Positions 11,572-21,752 of a stretch of 64,000 nt of DNA are shown piece by piece (within the stretch, counting starts at the first letter, position 1; each line of letters opens with the position of its first letter). The stretch is from assembly GCA_029891345.1 (NCBI GenBank), contig CM057005.1:59971760-60035759 (forward strand). Reading direction: 5' to 3'. The DNA is from Dryococelus australis (Eukaryota; Arthropoda; Insecta; Phasmatodea; Phasmatidae). The notes beneath the pieces were generated by a model. The model was not told the DNA's origin. It made no database searches and saw only the letters and a list, made by a program, of their open reading frames with translations. A program made the translations under genes and the position numbers.

Positions 11572-12480
11572 CGGCGGAGCCGCAGCTACGTGTGTACTGA
11601 TACATAGAAGCCAAGCCCTCGTGGAACGCATTTGCGGCACCTGCAACCTCAGTGGACGCGTGGTACCGCAGCTACGTGAGCACTGGTACATATAACCCGA
11701 CTCTAGTGGAACGCATTTGCGGCAACTGCAACCTCAGTGGACGCGCGGTACCGCAGCTACGTGAGCACTGGTACATATAAACCGACTCTAGTGGAACGCA
11801 TTTGCGGCAACTGCAACCTCAGTGGACGCGTGGTACCGCAGCTACGTGAGCACTGGTACATATAAACCGACTCTAGTGGAACGCATTTGCGGCAACTGCA
11901 ACCTCAGTGGACGCGCGGTACCGCAGCTACGTGAGCACTGGTACATATAAACCGACCCTCGTGGAATGCATTTGCGGCAACTGCAACCTCAGTGGACGCG
12001 TGGTACCACAGCGGCACCGCAGCTGCGTGTGCACTGGTACATATAAACCAACCCTCGTGGAACGCATTTGCGGCAACTGCAACCTCAGTGGACGCGCGGT
12101 ACCGCAGCTACGTGTGCACTGGTACATATAAACCAACCCTCGTGGAACGCATTTGCGGCACCTGCAACCTCAGTGGACGCGTGGTACCGCAGCTACGTGA
12201 GCACTGGTACATATAAACCGACCCTCGTGGAACGCATTTGCGGCAACTGCAACCTCAGTGGACGCGTGGTACCACAGCGGCGCCGCAGCTACGTGTGCAC
12301 TGGTACATATAAACCGACCCTCGTGGAACGCATTTGCAGCAACTGCACCCTCAATGGACGCGTGGTACCACAGCGGCGCCGCAGCTACGTGTGCACTGGT
12401 ACATATAAACCATGCCCTCGTGGAACACTTTTACGGCGGCGCAACCGCGCCGCGCGGTCATTGTCCGCACGTGTGCACAT
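11572..12480. repeat. 85/96-bp minisatellite array
   Basis: A tandem array with units starting (GTGGAACGCA) at 11621, 11706, 11791, 11876, 11961, 12057, 12142, 12227, 12323 and 12420. Spacing is 85 bp except for three units of 96-97 bp, in which an 11-bp ACAGCGGCACC-like segment follows GTGGTACC. Degenerate half units flank both sides. The unit is GC-rich and nearly free of stop codons, so it yields overlapping ORFs of 69-146 codons. Because 85 is not a multiple of 3 the frame changes every unit, which argues against a repeat protein. Confidence 0.95.
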
Positions 12481-12673
12481 GGCCTTAGGATCTTCATTTG
12501 CGTCCTGATTTGTGTGAGTCATTCTAAGCTTTTAGCGGATGGTTCCTGTTGGTCCCTGCCCACTTATGTTTATACTTCATGATTTTAACCTTCGAAAATA
12601 AATAGTACTGTCATACACTGTCGTCGTTAATAAAAAGTCAAGGTATATATATATGGTATTAATACTATGTTCT

Positions 12674-12991
12674 TTTCGCGGTTTCCGTTTTAATCAAACC
12701 TGGGAAAAAACACCCCTTGTATGAGATGTTTGGTTATTTCCTAAATATGTCGTTTATCAGGAACCTTTTATTCTTGTGTAAAACGCAAAAGTTCCTTGTG
12801 TTTGGTTATATTAAACGTTTACTCATATTGTTCTACATAATATAATACTTAATTTATAATTAAATAAATAAAATGGGGAGAAAATAGGTGTGTTGGCAAT
12901 GTTTGTTAAGTTATAGTTCCTATGCATTATTGTATTACACTGAATGCGCACGAGTGAAGAGCGTTGCACCTTTCGTGTAATTCCCCCCCCC

Positions 12992-13056
<65 letters not shown>

Positions 13057-13158
13057 TACACACTCGGTCAAGCTTTGTTTAAATGATGGGATGAATATCC
13101 TGGAAGAAGACTTTATCAGGGATTGAGAAAATAGTGAATTAACCATGAATGGACTATA
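12674..13158 (+). mobile_element. Family D element expanded by an internal microsatellite
   Basis: Starts TTCGCGGTTTCCG and ends TAACCATGAATGGACTATAGG, with the D blocks TGTATGAGATGTTTGGTTATTTCCTAAATATG, GAATGCGCACGAG and CCTGGAAGAAGACTTTATCAGGG. It is about 80 bp longer than other D copies because a C11-(AT)n-ACAC tract sits where other copies read GTGCAATTTTTCGGAC. Confidence 0.75.
12983..13062. repeat. C11 + (AT)n + (AC)n compound microsatellite
   Basis: Eleven C, then about 27 AT units, then a short ACACAC/ATAC tract, all within the family D copy. The ORFs of alternating Tyr-Ile on both strands are artefacts. Confidence 0.95.
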
Positions 13159-13849
13159 GGAGATTTGCATCAAGACAGTTGTTTTATGGAAGAAAGTGAG
13201 CCTTTATTTCTCTTACGCGAGTCCTAGGATCGTTAATTAAAAAAATAATTCCGTTATTATGCCGGCCAAATGTTTGTCCGCGATTGCGGAAGTCTAATTT
13301 TGACGACGTTTGTAAATGTTTATATGTGGGCGTTGGTCGTAAGTGTTTCCAACTGTAGTAGTTTTCTTTCAAACTGAGCACTGGGACTGATTTAATTTAT
13401 TATCTCCTCGTTTTTAAAGTATCAAACGGAGAAATTGCAATTTTCAGCATAGTTGAAACACCTGTGGTCTTAGAGATCACTCGTATTTTACACAATAAGT
13501 TTCAATCGGTAGTTTTTTAAATTTACCCTTGAACTAAGGCTTAGAATCCTTTATTAAATTAAAATAACCTATAGTAAGTTATCAAATTAAACAAAACAAA
13601 ACGTGTTCGGGTACTAGTATCCTGAATCTCTTTTAAAATATGCATTGATGTTTTTGCCAACACGTTTTTATTCTTCCAAGATAAATTAATAAATATTCAA
13701 ATTACTTTTTCTCTAAGACGGATAAAAATGTGTTGGCTTAAACATCAATACCAATTTTTAAACAGATTCAGGACTCAAGTACACTAGTACCGATTGTTAA
13801 ATACCATTGACAGGCCTACGTAATTAATATGCTGTGTATAGATGAGTTG
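13159..13849. other. Unassigned AT-rich spacer
   Basis: About 690 bp between family D and a reversed SINE, with no gene or shared repeat recognised. Confidence 0.4.
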
Positions 13850-14097
13850 AGTTGAGAAATGTGGCCGGCTCTTAACAACAAGTTCTTGAGAACAGATGAG
13901 GGGGAAATGAGGCGGCAATGGAGCAGCGCTGGATTGCAAGGGCTGGGAGAAATGGGAGGTCTCCGAGAAAACTCGTCGACCAGCGTCTCGTCCGGCGCGA
14001 TTCCTACTTGCGAAAATCCGGGAGTGACCCGGCCGGAGATTGAGCCCGGTTCGCATTGGTGGGAGGCAAGCAGTCTAACCGCTCATACACCGCAGCC
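13850..14097 (-). mobile_element. SINE S, full length, reversed
   Basis: Read on the minus strand: a tRNA-like head (CTGAGCGG-type A box mutated to ATGAGCGGTTAG, B box GGGCTCAATCTCC), then the S body (CGCAAGTAGGAATCGCG, GACGAGACGCTGGTCGACG) and a CTCAACTCAACTCATC tail. It is more diverged than most copies. The 90- and 96-codon ORFs here are SINE read-through. Confidence 0.85.
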
Positions 14098-14819
14098 CAT
14101 ATATTATGTAGATCACACGACATGTGATTTAGTTGGCGAGGTTAATTAGGAACATAGAAACTTGGGCTCCCATGTTCCGAAATATTCTAATTTTCGGTGG
14201 TATATTTTGAATACTATAATTATTTGGCTACATATGTTTAGATTTATGTGGCCATTTCATAAACCTCTTTCAGGTATTGAAATATAAAAATCATCGTAAA
14301 ATATGACTTAACATAATGGCAAGCCTTGGCGCAAGAAAGGAAATAAATATTATTATTCACTTCGTGTCCTTTTATCGGTCGTTCTCCTTTAATCATTTCC
14401 ACGCACGCGTTCAAAGCCGGTGCCGAACAGTTTCGGCGCGGACGATGTAAAACGCCAAATTGCAGGCGCCCGCTTCTCGATTGTCTGTTACACGCTGTAA
14501 TCGTCTGACCTCTCTTGTCGAGGAACGTGGTAGAGATGATGATGAAATTATAACCGCTGGGAGCATGGTGACGCAAGAGCTCTGTGGTGGTGGTTAGCAA
14601 CGTAATGGGATAATTCGCAACGAGTGCTGTGTTTACAACGCTTTGTTTTCAAAGTGTCCACCTACCTGATGTAATTTATGACTATCGGGAACAAGAAATT
14701 ATGTTGACCTAGTCATGGTATGTTGAGAATCACGGAAGGAAAAGTGGCCACGCCACACAAGTATATTGTTGTTTTTAACCTTTATGAATGTCGTTGTATT
14801 TTATGTATATCCACTCAGT
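14098..14819. other. Spacer with an unassigned 118-codon minus-strand ORF
   Basis: The ORF at 14244-14600 (minus) is one of the longer non-repeat ORFs, beginning MLTTTTELLRHHAPSGYNF and ending KEVYEMAT. Its centre is GC-rich and its C-terminal third AT-rich. I recognise no domain, signal peptide or splice-site context, and the length is compatible with chance in 64 kb. Confidence 0.2.
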
Positions 14820-15435
14820 ATTGTCAATGGTACTCCTGAGGGGCGTATCTGAGTTTGTGATGGATGGAGGTCTTAATTAAAATAAAAGAACTAAGTTTGA
14901 TTTCTAATTTATTCACACAGCTATTATTTAGAGCACTATAGTATCTGTCTCCACTTTTACTCTTTGTGTATTTAACCGTGAGCGCAAAATTAAATGTCTA
15001 TTTCAACTATAATTGACGTCCATCTTAAGTGTCTCTGTTTGGTTACAGTCAATTAACTTATATTCATCATTAACACGTGTTCACTCTATCTGTTGCCATC
15101 ATTCGTAATGTGTTTCACTCACACATCTAGTCCAGTAGTCCAGCCTGCCAGCCGCACACTTCACTGCTTGATACTCGCTGTCGCAGACTTCCCTTCCGCT
15201 GGTCACTTTTCCCGCTCCTTGTCTTCTATCGCTCGGAACTCAGCCACTCATTCTCTCATTATCTCTCTCCCTGACCATCTGGAAAGTTCAACGCACTCCG
15301 AGTCACGCTGAGAGAACGAGGTCAGTGATCCAGAGCATTCTCCAGCTAAACGCAGAAATCAATACAACCTTGGTCAGTGGTGCACGCCGCAAAAACAACT
15401 ATCGTGTCGGCTCGCTTTCTGTAACATATACGCGG
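14820..15435 (-). mobile_element. K element: solo LTR-like copy 1
   Basis: About 615 bp sharing a colinear series of blocks with copies at 39.8 and 51.2 kb: CGTATCTGAGTT.GTGA.GGATGGAGGTCTTAA, AAAGAACTA, a purine/pyrimidine-rich central part and GGCTCGCTTTCTGTAAC at the far end. Other copies start TGTAAC on the sense strand, a common start of Ty3/gypsy-type LTRs, and one carries AATAAA at an equivalent point. No gag or pol is attached, so this looks like a solo LTR. Boundaries are approximate. Confidence 0.6.
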
Positions 15436-16180
15436 CTACAGGCCTATCGCTCGCCTGTACATTCGGAACAATCCTTTGCTTACTGTCGCCGCTATCGTAT
15501 AACTGCTTTCCTTCATTTCCACTCGCACGCACGGGATGCGAAGCAGCGAGCATGCAACAGTATTTTGAATGCATATTAATTAAAATTTGTGTATAATATA
15601 CAGTTATTTGCATGGTGTTTTGTGCCAGTAACATTGCGTAAAATAGTTAATTAACTGACTCATTCTAAGGTTAGTTAATGATTACTGTTGTAACAGGTAA
15701 TACATTTTTATGCGTTACATGCGTAAGCTGGCAAAGAATTTGCTTCGTTGTCACAATAAATAAGTTGAATCTTGTCTTCGCAAGCATGGCGACAGACAGA
15801 TATTTCCTGCGAATATACTATATTACGGAAACCTAATTTCATAATTTTTTTGGAAGTAATCTGTGAGGTACTAACCGCATATGGTGATGAAGCCAAACCG
15901 GAGATGTCTTGAACTAGAAAGAATTTAGGTATTGTTCAGCTTTATAAAAATGTGTGTAGTATTTTATACTTTATATTAAACGTACGAGTTTGGGGTTAGG
16001 CGTAACTCGAAGGCGAACACTATCTCTTTATCGTCCTGTATTGAAATCATATAAATTACATCTCATTTATAAACCTTTCAGTTAGTTTTTAACTCGGAGG
16101 AGCTCTTATTATTTTAATTGGTTACATTGTGTTACTGATTATTACATATTATTTAATTTCTTAATTATATTAAGGCAACT
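15436..16180. other. Unassigned AT-rich spacer
   Basis: About 745 bp with no recognised gene, element or shared repeat. Confidence 0.4.
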
Positions 16181-16640
16181 TTGAATAGTTTCAAAGGAAC
16201 GTCATCGCCTTGTTCATTATTCCATAGGCTGATGACAAGACGCGTGTCGGCGGACGGCGCACCCCATCTCGGGACGTCTTCCTGGCGCAGTGTCTCGACG
16301 ACAAAGACCTCGTTCGCCGTGCTTCCATCTGTAATATCTGACCTGTGTTTAGTAACAACCGACCCTACGTGGAGGGGTTTGTTTTTAAGCGCTCAACGCT
16401 TCGTACCACTTCGTCGTAGTATGTTTGTGCTCTCGCAATCAGGCTAGCAGGCCTGTTGCTGCACATAGCAGTACGAACCACGGCCGTCTTCAGCGGGAGG
16501 CCGGAGTGTTGAAACGTGACAACGCCGCGCCCAGGATCGGTCACGCACCCTCCTGGGGTCCGCCTGGCAAAAGAGACGCGCTCTTGTGAACACGTGTGTT
16601 TCGTTCATTTCCCGGGGTGTTGTTTGTACTGGTGCCTCCA
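16181..16640. other. GC-rich, CpG-rich patch, unassigned
   Basis: A ~460 bp block with many CG dinucleotides (GCGTGTCGGCGGACGGCGCACC) in an AT-rich setting. Three overlapping ORFs (88, 65 and 84 codons on both strands) have no recognisable domain. It could be a CpG-rich promoter or exon remnant or an unrecognised element; nothing visible decides. Confidence 0.25.
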
Positions 16641-16737
16641 AAAATGTTTTACACGTGTGGGCTTCACGCAGAAATATTCCCGTTTGATATATTGGTTTTA
16701 TTCTGCAAAGAAATTGCCGAGGATGTGTTGTGTATTG

Positions 16738-17159
16738 TTTAATCGCGGTTTCTTCACTCTTTTTGAATGAAATCCTTTGAAAAATATCCCCATGTATGAC
16801 GTGTTTCGTTATTTCCTAAATATGCCTTGTATCACGAGCGTTTTATACTTGTGTTACATAACATGTACTTTTTTTGGCCATACTGAAACGTTTTTTATTT
16901 TTATTTTAATGCTAAATAAAAAAATTGTGAATAAAAATAGTATTTTAAAAAATGTGTGTTGGTAACGCCTAGTAAGAAATAGTTCTCACTCAAAATGTTA
17001 TTACAACGGAGTACGCACGAAGGGGTGTAGGTCTATTGTCCTTTGGTGCAATTTTTCAGACATCGTTAAACTTAGTTTGTACGAGGCGGAGAAATATTCT
17101 GGAAGTGGATCTTAAGCAGGGCTTCAGAAAAGCGTGAAGTAACCCTGAATGAATTATAT
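16738..17159 (+). mobile_element. Family D element, full length
   Basis: The best-preserved D copy: left TTAATCGCGGTTTCTTCACTC, right GAAGTAACCCTGAATGAATTATAT, which are imperfect inverted repeats. Internal blocks are CATGTATGACGTGTTTCGTTATTTCC, GTTGGTAACGCCTAGTAAG and GTACGAGGCGGAGAAATATTCTGG. Its right part carries GGATCTTAAGCAGGGCTTCAGAAAAG, nearly identical to family A's right end. Confidence 0.8.
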
Positions 17160-17525
17160 CAATTTTTGTAACAATATCTCTGTTAATTTTTGTACATGGG
17201 GCGAGTTGAATGGACATAACCTTAGCAGTGTTGCGCCCGCTGAAAGACGCGGTGACTCGGACCCCGACCTGTTTCCTCGGCGGAGTTGCCAAGTTAAATA
17301 CTCCGCGGCTTCCCACTAAAGAAGGCCGTGTGTGAACACTGAATAAGTACCCAAATGAAATCAGTAGTTCGTCTCGACACATTTTAACTCTTCTGCGCTT
17401 ATAACCGTGTGATAATTACAAATAAACAAATATGTGCCAACTAGCAAAAAAAAAAAATCAAATTTTTTAAAATATAAATTCTGCTTTTTAACATTTCCGA
17501 TTTTCCCGTGGTGGGGGCAATCGAG
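17160..17525. other. Unassigned spacer with a 108-codon minus ORF
   Basis: The ORF at 17056-17382 (minus) begins MCRDELLISFGYLFSVH and runs out into family D sequence, so its C-terminal part is repeat-derived. No domain is recognised. Confidence 0.3.
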
Positions 17526-17925
17526 AGACGGCGTAACGCTGTACTGTGCAAATTAGATCTGTAACAGTGGGGTTTTATTACACGCGATGAAAGACCGCAG
17601 ATTAAACTACGCCCGCATCTTAGTACTTTTCTCTTGCAGCTTAAGGAAACTGCAGAAACGAGCTTTAAAAATGCTATATTTGAGCATTTTCACCATTTTT
17701 CTCTCCAAGAATACACGTAATAGGACAAAAATAAAAATAATTGGGGTGTAGATAATTTATTTATATATATATTTTTTTTTATCTTTCCTGACAAAAAGTC
17801 GTATTTGCAGAACATTTATTTACCGAGGTACGCGTATTCGCGCAAACAATAATTTAAAAATAAAAATGCAGGGCTCCATTCCACTCTTAACAAAGAAAGT
17901 CCCCCCCCCCCCCCCAAGTTTCGCT
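17526..17925 (+). repeat. Repeat N, copy 1
   Basis: About 400 bp aligning with 45626-45975: GGCGTAACGCTGTACTGTGCAA, GTGGGGTTTTATTACAC, CAGATTAAACTACGCCCG, TTTTCTCTTG.....CTTAAGGAAACTGCA, ATTTATTTACCGAG and CTCCATTCCACTCTTAA. No TIR, tail or coding frame is evident, and a C15 run abuts the right end. The class is unknown. Confidence 0.65.
17901..17915. repeat. C15 homopolymer
   Basis: Fifteen consecutive C at the right edge of repeat N. Similar C11-C15 runs occur at 1585, 12983, 42590 and 43358. Confidence 0.95.
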
Positions 17926-18094
17926 TTCTTGTATTCGTCAAGATGTACAGTACATACAAGTAGTCAGTCGTAGTTCGATATGCTGTCACCTTGGAACTGT
18001 CTGTTGGTGGAAGCGATTTTTGCCTGTCGTCATGTGTACTCAGAACAACTAGTTAGTGGCAGCCGCGCGCTTCCTGTGACCAGAAATACGCACT

Positions 18095-18465
18095 TTTTGT
18101 ATGCACGTTGTGACATCTTCCGTATTTGGTAATATTAACATGGTTATGAGCTTCGTCACTTTATTCCTGCGTCAGTCAAGTAACTCTGAGAAATTATTTT
18201 AAAAGAAAAATAATATACAAATCTGCTCATTTATAGACTTAAATGCACAAATAACAGAATGCGAAATAAATAATTTTAAGTTATCCTGGATGGTTAACTA
18301 AAACTTTTTATTCGACGGTAAGATATAGAAGTACTTTCCATCCTTCTTTACCAACTTTACTGGGCTCATGTTACTCAGTGCGCCCGTTAAAATATATACA
18401 GGCAGGGGCAGTGACATTTCTCTAAAGGTTGATTTCAAAAGTGCTCACTTTATCGTGAACAGCCT
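18095..18465 (-). mobile_element. Family A element, 5' side truncated
   Basis: Reverse copy running from TTTTTGTATGCACGTTGTG through GCGTCAGTCAAGT, GACGGTAAGATATAGAAGTACTTTCC and CAGGCAGGGGCAGTGACA to an intact TIR GTGCTCACTTTATCGTGAACAGCC. The other TIR is absent. Confidence 0.8.
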
Positions 18466-19355
18466 TTAGCACGGCTGTGAAGGCTCCTAGACTACTGTAT
18501 CACAACCTGTAAGATCCACTTCGGTCGGGTCTGCCCTGAAACGAATCCAGGTAAATTAAACACCTGTGTGAGGAAATAATGCATAGTATACTATACGCAA
18601 GCTCGTGTCACATAGTTTTGAAGAATACGGAGCCGGAATAGTTTCTTATTCTGCTGATTCTAGTCGCACACGCTGGCAAAATTACGTCGCTGACCAGGAA
18701 AACATTTGAATGTCATTTGGCAATAGCTCCTAATAACATAGTGGCCAGCTGGCAGATTAGCAAATAGTGAACGTCTCGTAGCATGCAGTAGCCAATCAGA
18801 CACAAGGCCTGTTATAGCTTCGCGTAGCCAATTTGAGGATGGTACGCCCATTTAGTCCCTGCGTACTTGTCTACTATGTGCTGATGCTGTAATAGTTACG
18901 ATCTTTTAAATTACTGTATTTTATGTGTTTGTGATAAACCTGAGTTTATTGTTAATGATTCTTGTTAACTGAATTTAGGGCGTACTTAAAATTGGGTGCT
19001 GGGAATTATATTTATGTATTTTTTTAACAAGCCACTTTTAAAAACTTTGTTTAATTTTTTTGTAGTGCCTATCTTTCTGCCACATCTAAAAATAATAATT
19101 TAATTGGCCTAGTGATTCGCATTCACGCTTGAATCGACTAAATGCGTGAAATGATTGAAAACCTAGATATGTTATGTATACGTCAACTATTACTCTTACA
19201 CGCGTAAAACATAAATAAGTCTTTATTAACCATCATAAATTCAAAACTAAGACTACCGGTAACATTGTCTATATGTTGAACTACTTTTCATAATTCGTTA
19301 ACCCGCATTGCTTTAATAAATTTTAAGTCAGTGTATTATAAAAAATATTAACAGT
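18466..19355. other. Unassigned AT-rich region
   Basis: No gene or shared repeat is confidently seen. A short stretch near 18660-18700 is loosely similar to 34660-34720 but is too weak to call. Confidence 0.35.
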
Positions 19356-19425
19356 TAAAGGCTGTTTAAGGAAAAGTAAACAATTTCGAAATCAATTTCC
19401 GATAAAACTAGCTGCCCATTATATA
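19356..19425 (+). mobile_element. Degenerate family A left end
   Basis: TAAAGGCTGTTTAAGGAAAAGT and TTTCGAAATCAATTTCC... CTGCCCATTATATAT align with A's first ~70 bp, where intact copies read CTGCCCCTACCTGCATATATTTT. The copy then passes directly into the (AT)n tract. Confidence 0.55.
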
Positions 19426-19429
19426 TATG

Positions 19430-19495
<66 letters not shown>

Positions 19496-19528
19496 TATAT
19501 ATATATATATATAGGCATATATATATAG
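19419..19528. repeat. (AT)n microsatellite with GCCTAT interruptions
   Basis: About 110 bp of (AT)n interrupted by ATGCCTATAT and its inverse ATAGGCATAT, making the whole tract strongly palindromic. It begins at the CATATAT motif of a family A fragment. It is the source of Tyr-Ile ORFs. Confidence 0.95.
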
Positions 19529-19756
19529 TACACATGCATACAACACATAGCCTTATGCTACACCTCACACTGGTATGTAGGCTTCCAGTTTACTGGCAGC
19601 GAATTAATCCCTTACCGTACACATTTATATTTCATTTTGAGTGTTGCAAAAAAGAAAATTCAATGTAACGCAACTAGGAATTTCTTACAACAACTGACAC
19701 TTTTGGAACTTATGAACAGGGATAGTAGAGCCAAGACATAAGAAGCAACCAATTAA

Positions 19757-19850
19757 AAAAGTAGTGTGTCGGCACCAGCCAGTAGAAAAGCGTAGGGAAA
19801 AGTGCGCTGTGTATTGGTGCAATATGTCGGTGTAAATGGGTATATTCGGA
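19757..19850 (+). mobile_element. Degenerate family D fragment
   Basis: GTGTGTCGGCACCAGCCAGTAG and GTGCGCTGTGTATTGGTGCAATATGTCGG align with D's middle (GTGTTGGTAACGCCTAGTAAG; GTGCGTTGTCCTTTGGTGCAA). The surroundings are too decayed to set ends. Confidence 0.45.
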
Positions 19851-19884
19851 ATTATATGTTAAGGGGTTTATAAAACTATCTCTA

Positions 19885-20113
19885 GTGAGTGAGTGAAGAC
19901 ATTTGGACGGCTCTTAACATCGAGGTCTTGAGAGCCGATGAGGGTTTTTGAGTTGAGTATGGAGCAGTGCAGGAATAAAAAGGCGGGAGAAACGGGAGAT
20001 CTACGAGAAAACCCGCGACCAACGGCATCGTCCGGCACGAATCTCACAAGCGAAAATCCGGAGTGACCCAGCCGGTTATTGAACCCTGATCGCCTTGGTG
20101 GGAGGCGAGCAGG
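19885..20113 (-). mobile_element. SINE S, 5'-truncated, with exact 11-bp TSD
   Basis: The reversed S element lacks most of its tRNA head, stopping at GGTGGGAGGCGAGC. It is flanked by identical AACTATCTCTA at 19874-19884 and 20114-20124, so truncation happened during insertion, as expected of target-primed reverse transcription. The tail is (TCAC)n. Confidence 0.9.
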
Positions 20114-20139
20114 AACTATCTCTATGGCTTGACATTACA

Positions 20140-20380
20140 GCGAATGTAATTTTTAAATGTATGGCCACTGAAGTCAATGTTTCTTGTTTTTCACACACTG
20201 GAGTACGAATTTGTAAATGTAATAAATTTACATTCCCAAAACTCCTTCGGTTCCACTTTAATGATGCGTAAATAAAGTGATCAGGCCCATGCCCTAGAGT
20301 GGAAAAATACAAAATGAACAGAAAAGTAGATCTTTTGCAGGGCTCCCGAAAGTGTTGAATTAACCTTGAACCATAATTAC
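20140..20380 (+). mobile_element. Degenerate A/D-related right-end fragment
   Basis: ATGATGCGTAAATAAAGTGATCAGGCCCATGCC is family A-like, while AAGTAGATCTTTTGCAGGGCTCCCGAAAGTGTTGAATTAACCTTGAACCATAAT ends like family D. It may be an intermediate or a chimera. Confidence 0.5.
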
Positions 20381-20911
20381 ATTTTTTTTCGCATTAAAAA
20401 TAATTTGTTATTTAAGCACTATATTTTATTATGTACGTATTCTGCCATTAATTAGTAACATAGCGGTGTGTGAATGATGCAGATCGGTCTCATAGGTTCA
20501 TAGCTATGGATTTCTGAAGTTTCGAGGTGGGAGACATAACCTCAAATTGTAGGACGCCGCCGGGTGTCGTAATATTACAGACGCCGCCCGCTTCCCCATA
20601 GGAAATATTTACGTTTTACGGACTACCGTTAGAACGCAGGAAAGTGGAGATTTAGCTCACAAGGGAAATTCGACTAAGATGCCTTCATTTGCAGGCCAAA
20701 TTGAACACTTCATTAGCTTTGAAACTATTGACCGAAATGTAGGTACATCGTACTCGTTGACGGAAGGTCGTGCTTATTTTTTTTGTGAAAGTGATTATTA
20801 TTTTATATTTCTGTTTTTGAGTTTATTATGCATTTTCAAAACCAATCTTCAAAAAATAACTTTCCCTAGTTGCATATAATTTAAAACATACACTGATTGA
20901 CTTGACCCTCA
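20381..20911. other. Unassigned AT-rich spacer
   Basis: I see no recognisable gene or shared repeat. One GC-rich patch lies at about 20545-20600. Confidence 0.4.
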
Positions 20912-20920
20912 TAAAGTTGG

Positions 20921-21176
20921 TGGGCTCGCGGTGGTTTAATAGTTAGACTACTCGCCTCTCGCCATGGCTAATTGGGCTCGATTTCCGGTGGGGTCGACTC
21001 CGGAATTTCGCATGTGGGAATCGTGTCGGACGATGCCGCTGGTCAGTGGGATTTCTCGGTGATCTCCCGTTTCCCCCGTACTTGCATTTCATGGCCACCA
21101 ATACTTGCCTCGCTTCACCCTCACCAGCTCTCAACACATCGATGTTAAGAGCTGCCGTATTCTTTTCACTCACTCG
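20921..21176 (+). mobile_element. SINE S, full length, head type 1, 9-bp TSD
   Basis: Flanked by identical TAAAGTTGG at 20912-20920 and 21177-21185. The head has TGGTTTAATAGTTAGACTACTCGCC, the same type as the copy at 10.0 kb, and a B box reading GGGCTCGATTTCC. The body carries GGACGATGCCGCTGGTCAGTGGG and the tail ends CACTCACTCG. Confidence 0.9.
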
Positions 21177-21185
21177 TAAAGTTGG

Positions 21186-21712
21186 CAGCCATTTTGGAAA
21201 ACAAGTTCCAAATCTAAGTGTCACGACAAAATTGGAAGACTAAAATTTTTGGTCATTGAATTTTTTTAACTTTAGTTTCTGCGTGTAACTTATAATTTCG
21301 TGGTCATTGAATTAATTTAATTTCTGCTTTTTTTTTTATACTTAAGTGAGCAGGAATCAACATATCAGTAACACATTTATGTTTCTGGTATTTCACAGTG
21401 AAATTTGAACGAAAATCTTCCCATACGCTGATATCACTCAAAAAGCATTTAGGTCCTTTTTATTTATACATTTTTAATATGAATTTGACTTTCTCATCAA
21501 AGAAAACCAGTTTAAAGGATAAAAACCTGCATATGCTTCCAGTTGTTAATTTAGCACGACTGTCATCTTACGTTGAGAAATGTGTTGGTTTTGTAGAAGT
21601 ATATTCAATACGTTATGAATTTATAGAAATGTGGTAGTATAACTCTTCTTTATAAGTTAAAAAACTGATTTAATTACATTTTTTACATCTCACCTTTTTT
21701 TTTTTGTTTCAG
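21186..21712. other. AT-rich region upstream of a candidate exon
   Basis: A 79-codon ORF at 21398-21637 (plus) shows no domain. The last 30 bases are a pyrimidine-rich tract leading into a splice-acceptor-like TTTGTTTCAG. Confidence 0.3.
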
Positions 21713-21752
21713 ATCGTGGAACTGCTGTTTCCAAGACGATTATTTACTCAAG
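21713..21752 (+). CDS. Candidate 40-bp internal exon (microexon)
   Basis: Bounded by a textbook acceptor (a run of T, then GTTTCAG, ending at 21712) and a textbook donor (CAAG followed by GTAAGAAAA from 21753). All three frames are open across the 40 bases (for example SWNCCFQDDYLLK or IVELLFPRRLFTQ). It is not in any repeat family seen here. A 40-bp exon would shift phase by one base. No flanking exon is recognised, so the gene identity and the correct frame are unknown; chance co-occurrence remains possible. Confidence 0.35.

Noticed and set aside
12068..12508. Longest ORF in the window (146 codons) with repeated Cys-containing peptide units
   Set aside because: It lies wholly within the 85/96-bp minisatellite. 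The period is not a multiple of three, so the repeats are read in different frames, and other strands and frames are equally open.
14244..14600. 118-codon minus-strand ORF as a host gene
   Set aside because: No recognisable domain, start context or splice signals, and composition changes along its length. Kept only as a note in the spacer entry.
18660..18860. Possible repeat pair with 34660-34740
   Set aside because: Only short, scattered matches (CACACGCTGGCAA / CACACTCTGGCAA, GTC.CTGA..); not colinear enough to call.
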